Assembly (NCBI GenBank): GCA_016858145.1
Contig: JAEHOE010000049.1
Coordinates: 186,001 to 250,000, forward strand
Direction: 5' to 3'
Source: Edaphochlamys debaryana
Taxonomy: Eukaryota; Chlorophyta; Chlorophyceae; Chlamydomonadales
Length of the DNA: 64,000 nucleotides
Shown here: positions 56,472 through 64,000 of the stretch, piece after piece
Numbering within the stretch: the stretch's first letter is position 1
Layout: each line of letters starts with the position of its first letter
The notes under the pieces: model-generated
Database searches by the model: none
What the model saw: only the letters and a program-made list of their open reading frames with translations
Told to the model about the DNA's origin: nothing
Made by a program: the position numbers and the translations under genes

Positions 56472-59400
56472 GGCCCCCACGGGCCCAGGCGGGTCCAGGC
56501 AGGCCCAGGGGGGCCCGCAGGGCGGGGGGCATTGGGCAGTTAAGCGCTGCGGAGCTTCCTGCGGATCGAGGCTCGGCTATCGCCACTGCGGTTGCGGCAG
56601 GGTGCCGTCTTGCGGCTGTGAGGTAATGTGGCGAGGTGAGATGGGACTTAGGCCGCGGCAGCCGAGGAAGGGGCTGGGCAGGCCAGATTCACCACAACGC
56701 AACTGACGCGTTACGAGATATGTAGATGGCAAATTACGCGGGCGTGGCACTGACTCGCTCGCCCGACAAAGGTGGACCGACTGGGGTGAGGGGGCAATGG
56801 GGTCTTTCGTGATTGGCGAGGGGGCCATTGGGTCGCCCAGGGGAACCGTTGCTTGTACAGGGGCCGTTCTTGCTGAACAGGGGTTTGTGTTTGATGTGCA
56901 TTAGCGTACCAGTATGAAAGATAGCAATGTGACTAGCTGGGTGTGTTGACCTGCGTAGCCTTACACGGGTTTGGGTTGGCTGTGGTTCGTGTTCAAAGCG
57001 GGCCCTTGTATTACTGTGGTCTTGGCCCGCCCTACGTGGGCTGGCATTTCATTGTTTGCGGGTGGTAGTTCGATGCCTCTGCTGGTATCTGACAGAACAT
57101 GGCGGTTGTAGATTTGGGCCCGCTCTTGTTGCGGGCGTGGGGACGGGAACGGTATGTAGAGGGCGTCACGGGCCCGGATCGTTAGGGCTCAGGGACACGC
57201 AAGCAGCTGCAAGCAGTCTGTGCCTTCCCAATAAGCCTCGGCGGTCGGGTTGTACTAATTCTGTACTGTCTGTAGCTATTGTGGGTGTCAAGTGCCGAGC
57301 TCGCCGACGGCTTGCTGGCCGCCGCTGGATATGCGTCTGTGGCAGGCCTAAGTATCCTGAAGAGGGGAAAGCAAGCTATGGCTTGGTCGATGTGGGCCTA
57401 GCCGCCGCGGGCATCCGGTCATCGTCGTTGGTGCGAAGGCGTGAGCGCGTGGACTGAGCGGCCCGGGTTGTTGCGAGCACTCTGTCATGGTGGTTGCGAT
57501 CTGCTCCAAGCAATACCTAACGACGTGCCTTGTTGCGTTTGGCAGTAAAATGGGTGGCCAAGGGGCTTCTAACGCCGTCGCTTTCATCTGTCGTGCATGC
57601 AATTGCTGTACGGCACTTGACTACGGGCGCGGCTGTGTGTTCTTGTTCGGTGTGTAGGTTGCAGGCCTGGAAGCTTGCTTGTGCATAGGACTGTGCTTGT
57701 CTCGGCACGTTCTTGATCGATTTGTTACGGCAGGTAGTGTTTAGAATTTGTGATCCCATGGGTTGGGTTGGTGGTAACATCGTCACCTGTGCGTTCGGGG
57801 ACTCCCGTTCGGCTTTGGTAGAGGCGAGCTTGATCGACCGCATAGGGTTGCCGTCATGTTGCATGCACAAAGTGGCCTCTGCGGGTGCGAATTGCGCGCG
57901 GCAGGGGCCGTGTTGGTGGCGCTGCTTGTATGTGGCAAAATGCTCCTGATGTGGGGCTAAACTCAGAAGCTCCTAAGCTGAACAATGGCCTTGGGTGTTG
58001 CCGGCGTGTGGCTACCGCGCAGACACTTTGTCGCGCTCCCGCCTTTTCCAGCACCCCGGAATGCATGCGCACGTGGATGCGCAGGAATGGGCCGATTGCG
58101 GCAGATTTCTTCGACAAGGACTGATTGCAGGCAGTGTGCGAATGCACCATTACGCGGCCTTGAGCGCATGGCCGCCGCTCGAAGTAGGTTGATTGGCGGC
58201 ACAGGACTGCGTTGATATGTCGTACGATTGTCGTGCGCTCGGCGGTTGATGGTTCACTTTGGATGACGGCGAAGGCGCCGGGCGATGTATGTGGACCGAT
58301 GGGGACGAGCCGGAGTGGGCTTCTTGGTGACCCAAATCTGGCCTCGGCATGTCTGAGCGCCGAAGCCAGATTCTGGAGATTCTGGTGATTCTGATCATTG
58401 TCACAATGGCAGCCGCCACCTCCGCTTCAGAGTGGATTCAAGGCGGCACGCTGCGGTGGCCGCTTCTCTTTCATTAAGGGGCGTCAGCTTGAGAGGTGTC
58501 CGCTCCCGGCTTAAAGGGCCTCCCCTATGGGGCGCTCTCCTGTGGGTTTCATCCGGAGGCTTTCGTGTGGGTGTGGCGGTTTTGCAGGCCCGGCCCGTCC
58601 CGGAGGGGGTCAATGCAACGTGCAACTAGCCGGGTCTGGTCCGGAGGGGGTCGATTCGTGCTGGGCGAAGGCCGAAAACAACGGGGCAGGGGCCCCTGCA
58701 TCGGGGCGAGTCCTGCCATAATTGGATGGCCGGGGTTGACGGAATGGGCTCGGTCTGTGGCGCCCCGATGCCCCTGGCACAACGCAAGCCTTCTCACCGC
58801 TCTGCGGTGAATGCATGGACCCATGTCTTCATTGTCTTTTGAACTTGGCTTCGAATATGGATGGCCCTGTGCCGCGGAAATGGTTCCGGGCTGCCCCCAG
58901 CTATTGCTTTGGCTTAGACTGGCTTGGACCTCAGCTAGGAGCCGTCGGTTCTACAAGGGCCTGGCTTTGGTACCTCCGATCTTGGCAGAGAGCTCACTGG
59001 TGGTTGTATTTGCAATGGATGGGGAAGCTGCGCGTAGGCGTCAGGGGCTTTGTTCTCCGAGACTTGCCTGCAGAACCCAAACCTTTCATTACTTCTTGTT
59101 GGTGGCGGGCGGGCGGCAGCGCCCGGGCAGCGCCCGCACGCGGGGAGTCTAGTAGAGGCGGTAGAGGCCCCGTCTCCGTTTTGTCCGGGAAGCCAACGTC
59201 GCAGAGCATGCAACGGCGGCCCAAGAGAATCGTGCGCGCGTCCGGACGGAAGCTTACGTACTTGAGGGTTTCAAACGAAGATTCGTGGAAGCGCGGTGCC
59301 GTGTGGAGCCGCAGGGCAGGGACCGGAGGCCGCAGCCGCGCGCCCTCGGCACCCGTTGCATGGGGGCACGGGCTCGCATCGTGCTGCCCCTAGCCCCCCT

Positions 59401-60845
59401 CGTTGAGGGGCCATGAATAAATGTTGGAAAGCGTGCATCCAAGGCTCCGTCCTTCAGTTAGGAAGCGGCGATCTGGGCGGCTTGGGCATGGAATGCATTG
59501 TTGTTGTGTGCATGCATCCAGGGCGTGTTGGCGGCGGGCGAGCATTTCGTGCTCTGCAGCGGGTGGCAGTTGGGTGACACCCCCCTGCAGGCGCGCGGCT
59601 CCCCGCCTCCACTTCCTGGGTGCGCTGAGCTCGGCCGAGCGTTCCTCGGCCACCTGTAACACCTATGAGTGGTCCGGAGCCAAGCGTGCCATCGTGCTCT
59701 GCGCTGCATTGCGCTTTGCTTTAACCTATGCGTGCAGAGCGGGGCTGCGCCAGAGCGCAGTGAGGGCACGCCGGCGGGCCAGGCGCTCGGCCGGTGCAGG
59801 GCCTGGCTGGGCCACAGTGTACCCGTGATGGCAGAGGGAAGCCCGGGCAAGCACCTTCAAAGGAGACCAAGCAGCATACCGGTAGAATCTCTCGCTCTCA
59901 TTGTGCAGCACCGCTTCCCCATGGCAGGAAAGGGCAGGAACGCAGCTGGGGGAAGCAGCGGCGAGAACAGCTTGGCGGAAAGCGTCATGCGTAGCAGGGG
60001 ACGGTACGGCCACGGGCGCTCGGCCAGGCGGCCCAGGCCTGGCTCAGCCGTGCGGCGCGGCGCGTGCGCAGGTGCTGTCCCCCACTGGTCCCCCGAGAGA
60101 CCGAGTGTCTCCAGCTCTCCACCCTAGCAACGATGCTGGGGCCGGAGCATCTGGCGATATGGGCCTCTGGCCACAGCCGTAGCCGGTAGCTCCAGGGCTG
60201 GGGGGCCAGGGGTGTGGGGATATGGGGTTGAGGAGCCAACAGCCGACGCAGAAAGGGGGGGCAGTGGCGTTTCGGTACCTTGGGTGCGTTAAGCACCCGT
60301 GTAACGGCTTTCCTGCATGTGCAGCTGGGTTGTGCCTGCAGGGGGCCTAACGGGAAGTCCGGTATGAGGCATGATATCCATTTGCAGAGAGGCCATTCGT
60401 CAGTAGACAACTTCGAGAAGGCGGGGGGGCGGGGGGGCCGAGGGGAGACCCTCTCCCAGCGGGTGCGGCATTATCGGCCGGACCACGCGCGGTCGGTCAA
60501 GCGGCGTTTCCGCTCTCCTGCCCCGTTTCTGAATTGCGCGTGTGGCTGCATCACCACGCGTCGTCCGCCATGCCTCCTGCCGCAGCGAGCGCGCGCGAGA
60601 GCAGAGTGGATATCAGCGTATCCGCGGAATCAGCTTGCTCGTCCCAATCCCGGCAAATCGGCTGGAACAGACATTTTTGGAAACTTGCCAGCGACACCGC
60701 GTTAGCACACAGAAACTACCACAGTACACAAGCGCAAGTACGTAGCACTCGGCCGTATCACCGCTCTCGAGGAAGCTTCACCAGCACAATTCCTGTTTCC
60801 AAGCCACGCGCTGCGAACGCCACAACCCGCGACAAGCAAGGCGCT
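56472..60845. other. 4.4-kb gap between the two Aurora-like kinases; no gene supported
   Basis: No ORF carries recognisable motifs or joins to a plausible spliced model on either strand. GC in about 56.5-58.5 kb is clearly lower than in the genes. It should hold the 3' UTR of kinase 1 and the promoter and 5' UTR of kinase 2. A GCATGCATGCATG run at about 56134-56147 lies just upstream, in the last intron of kinase 1. Confidence 0.4.
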
Positions 60846-63086
60846 ATGACAGGCAAAATAGCCAGCTTCATCCGGCGCTTCAAGGATAAGGGCAAGGCGC
60901 AGGGGGAGCCGGGGCCGGCGGATGACACTGACTCTCGCTCCAACAGCTTTCGAGCGTCGACCTGCAGCATCGTTGGAGCAGAGGATGAGCCAGCTGTGAG
61001 GGGGGACCGGCGGGGCAAGTCGCTCGACATTCCCAGGCGCGGGCCACCCAAAAGGACACCATCTCGCGCGTCGCGGTTTATGGCCTTTCTGGGTGTCGCT
61101 GGTTCTGAAGCAGACGCCGCCTCACCTCGCGCGAGCCCGCGGGGTGACGCCCTGGCGTCCAGCGCTATCTCGGCGCCACAAGATGGACCCATGCTGGTGT
61201 CCGAAAGTGGAGAGCCGGCGCAGTGCTCCATGGCCATCACGGTGCCCAACGATTCCGACGTCTTCAACGCGTCAAAGATGAAGGCGTCGAGCATCCAGAG
61301 CGCTCCCAATCCGGCCACTCGCCGCAGCCTGGATTCTGCAGCCGTTCCGTCGCTGCGGAGAGCTTACGCTCCAGGGTCACCGACCTGCGCCGCAAACGCA
61401 GCGAGCTCTCCTCGCGCGCGGTTCTCGCTGGACGTCTGCAGGGAGGCCGCGTCACCGCGCGCGGCATCCCCGTCCCTCATCACCCTACGCGAGGCTGCCT
61501 CGTCGCTACCTCCCGCGCCGGCCTTCATCACCGCTGCGGCAGCGCTGGTGCCATCAGACCGTGGGTGCGAGCAGCCCTACCTCCGCGGCGAGCCCCCGCT
61601 GGTGCTCCCGAACCTACCCTCGCCCACGCGGCAACCGCCGCCCCAGCCGCAACCCGGCGCGGTGCCCCAGCCCCAGTCGCAAGCGCAGCCGCAAGGTCTG
61701 CCGCAGCGACAGCCGCGCCCTCTTGGGCCGGCACAGCCTCAGCACTGGGTGCCCCCGGGGGCCACGGCTACGGCACCGCCCGAAGAGCCCGTCATGGCGA
61801 CATTCATGCCCCCGGCCATGCCCGTTACGCGCCTCGTGGCGGTCAACCCCGGCGCCCCAGGCGCCATGCACCGCGGCACGTGGTGCATGGAGGACTACCT
61901 GGTGACCAAGCGCCTGTGCAAGACGGCCACGTGCAGCGTGTACATGGTGAGATACGGCCTTACCGCAGGGTCGTAAGGGGCTGCCGTACCGTACGGCCGG
62001 ACCGCACGTTCAGGGAGGACAGCCGCAGGCAGCAGGCATCTGAAATGTCCAGACCCGCCTCACACTCAACCCACATCACCGCCTGCCCACCGCCCACCCC
62101 CTTGTCCGACCCCGCCGGCCGCCGCCCTGCCCGTCCCGCCCCTTCTATCTCTCTCTCACCCTGACGTCTCCCCCCTGCCCCGCCTCCACCTCCCTCTCCC
62201 TTCCTCTCCACCCCAGGCCCAGTGCCTCCACAGCAGCCTCCCGGTGGCCCTCAAGGTCTACCACCTGGACCGTGTGCCCGCCAACTGCCTGCACATGCTG
62301 CGGCGGGAGGTCAAGATCCAGGCCAGCCTGTGCCACAAGCACGTGGTACGTCATTGCACGGGGCGTATGGCGTCGTACGGCGCGGGTGGGAGCAGACGCG
62401 CGTGTGCCGTGCGTACCACGCGTTTGGCGGCCGGGAATGTGGGCGGAGGACGCAAGAGCAGAGGTTTTGAGCCGAATGCACGGCCGTGGCTTATTGTGTA
62501 CCGTACGTGCCGTACGCAGGTCACGCTGTACGGCGCCTTCCAGGACCTGCACGCGCAGCGTCTGGTGCTCGTACAGGAGTTCGCGGGCAACGGGGACCTC
62601 CACGACGTGCAGAGGTGGGCGGGTGGAGAGGCAGCGGCGGTGCTCAGCCAAGGCCCAGGCGCCGTCTGCTCCTGTGGGGTTTGCACATGCCTGCGCAAGA
62701 GACCCCTGACGTACTGATGCGGCGTGACTGACGAGCATGCGCCCGAGCTCCCGTTTGGTTTGGTGCGGCTTCACATGTCTCGACGCCACTGCCTCACTTG
62801 TGGCCAAGCTGCATGCGTCTCTGACCTGCCCCGTCGCCCTTTCCCTGCTCGGCCGCAGGGCGCTGGGCGGGCGCCTGACGGAGGCACAGGTGCGCGAAAA
62901 TGCGGTCAAGAGGACGGCTAGGTTTCGTGTTGCGACGACGGGGACGGCTCGATTGCCTGGATTGCTCACGCCCCATCCCGAACCCACCGTCACCATCATC
63001 CCCCTCCCGCGCGCCCCACCCCGCCCCAGGTCCGCACGCTGGTGCTGCAGCCCCTGCTCGAGGCGGTGTCGTACATGCACGGCGCG

Positions 63087-63119
<33 letters not shown>

Positions 63120-63929
63120 ATCCTCTTCACGTCGGACTGGCGCCTGGTGGTGGCGGACTTTGGGATCGCCATCAACGCCTACAAGGAGCGCCCCGTCACG
63201 CGCGCCGGCACCGGTGAGGCGCCCTCCGGCCTCCGCATCCCCTCCCCATGGTCTCCACCCTGTCTTGTCTCCGCCCTGTCCTGCGGTCGAGGGTGCGCCT
63301 GCGACCCTGGCCTCAGCTGGCTGGGCCCCACAATCTCTGTGCGGCTCCCCTCAATACCCTCCCACCCCCTCCCCCCACCCCCCCACCCCAGTGGGCTACA
63401 TGGCGCCCGAGGTGACCCGCTGCCCCATCAAGGACCGACCCGAGGACAACAAGGACGCGGCGCACCTGGCATACACGCCCGCCGTGGTAAGCAGGGCACG
63501 AAAAGGGGCGGAAGGGGACATTGCGGAGGACGGGTTTCCGCCAGGGGATGCGCTTCCGCCTGAGACGCGCCCATGCGACTCGTGAGCCCTGGGCCTCCCG
63601 CACCGCTGCCTCTGCGCCCCTAGACGGCCAGCGGGGCAGGACCCCACCCCACCACCCCACCTCTTCCCTTCCCCCGTTCCCGTCTCCCCCAGGATATCTG
63701 GGCCGTGGGCGTGCTGGCCTACGAGCTTCTCGTGGGCTTCCCGCCCTTCGTGGCCGGCAGCAAGCCGCGCCCCCGCGCCCTGGGTTTCCCCGGCTCCACC
63801 AGCTCCATGGCCCGAGACTTCGTGACCTCGGCTCTGGCTGAGAGCGCCGGAGAGCGGCCCACGGCGCTTCAGCTTCTAGACCACCCCTGGATGTGGGGCG
63901 ACGAGCGTCACTCGGCCATAAACGTCTAA
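60846..63929 (+). CDS. Aurora-like Ser/Thr kinase 2 (paralogue of kinase 1)
   Basis: Seven exons: 60846-61946, 62217-62345, 62520-62614, 62859-62889, 63030-63213, 63392-63486, 63693-63929 (stop TAA), giving 623 residues. The chosen ATG opens [15 protein letters not shown], matching the basic helix that starts kinase 1; the frame is open back to 60534, so a start 104 codons earlier is possible. The N-terminal about 355 residues are Ser-rich, then Pro/Gln-rich. The kinase domain reads [12 protein letters not shown] (no glycine loop), [49 protein letters not shown] and [19 protein letters not shown], then the C-lobe to near the stop; there is no C-terminal tail, unlike kinase 1. Catalytic Lys, Asp and DFG are all present. 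TGTAA at 63980-63984 is a likely poly(A) signal. Confidence 0.8.
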
Positions 63930-63979
63930 CCGTCAACCGCTAAGCTGCGCGAGCTTGGACGGCCCGGACGTGTGGCTGC

Positions 63980-63984
63980 TGTAA
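63980..63984 (+). other. TGTAA polyadenylation signal of kinase 2
   Basis: TGTAA, the usual poly(A) signal in volvocine algae, lies 51 bp after the stop codon of the Aurora-like kinase 2 gene. Confidence 0.6.
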
Positions 63985-64000
63985 CATGTGTGCTGTTGCG

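Noticed and set aside
57056..57457. 133-residue + strand ORF
   Set aside because: Cys/Arg/Val-rich without conserved spacing or splice support; looks like chance.
60534..60845. In-frame upstream extension of Aurora-like kinase 2
   Set aside because: The frame is open, but the sequence shows no similarity to kinase 1, and the downstream ATG opens the shared basic helix; left as an alternative start.

Overview
This window looks like nuclear DNA from a volvocine green alga (Chlamydomonas, Volvox or a close relative). It is very GC-rich. Genes are broken into many short exons by small introns, splice sites are mostly GTGAGT/GTGCGT to CAG, TGTAA polyadenylation motifs follow several stop codons, and the proteins carry long Ala/Gly/Pro/Gln/Glu-rich inserts. 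Most single-frame ORFs are fragments or antisense shadows. I rebuilt the gene models by hand, joining exons at splice sites so that phases match and protein motifs continue. These models are predictions: no transcript data were available.

Layout. 1-9.4 kb: the 3' part of a DUF4378 (TRM/LONGIFOLIA-like) gene (+), a small secreted protein gene (+), and a tyrosine-kinase-like (TKL) kinase (-) with an insert of about 300 residues in its activation segment. 10.2-35.5 kb: a cluster of five putative fucosyltransferase-like glycosyltransferases, interrupted only by a kinetochore SKA1 gene. Three are paralogues with the same 12-exon structure (called FT-A, FT-B and FT-C here; strands -, +, -). Two are 6-exon POFUT-like paralogues (FT-D and FT-E; strands +, -). 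The strands alternate and the copies are mosaics of near-identical and diverged blocks. FT-D and FT-E end in a 298-bp-arm inverted repeat. 36.4-49.3 kb: three nucleic-acid or chromosome genes, namely a telobox-Myb protein with a ubiquitin-like N-terminus (-), a BRCA1/BARD1-like RING plus tandem-BRCT protein (-), and a probably organellar two-HMG-box protein (+). A frameshifted duplicate of one HMG box lies just downstream. 52-64 kb: two same-strand paralogous Aurora-like kinases (+) that lack a normal glycine-rich loop.

How the genes relate. SKA1, the BRCA1/BARD1-like protein, the telobox protein and the HMG protein all act on chromosomes or nucleoids, but nothing in the sequence shows co-regulation beyond one short divergent promoter (BRCA1-like/HMG, 383 bp). 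The glycosyltransferase cluster is the accessory-like, fast-evolving part. All five products have an N-terminal signal or signal anchor, so they probably act in the ER/Golgi on secreted or wall/flagellar glycoproteins. The donor sugar (GDP-fucose by family) and the acceptors are not shown by the sequence. I saw no rRNA, tRNA, CRISPR array or intact transposon.
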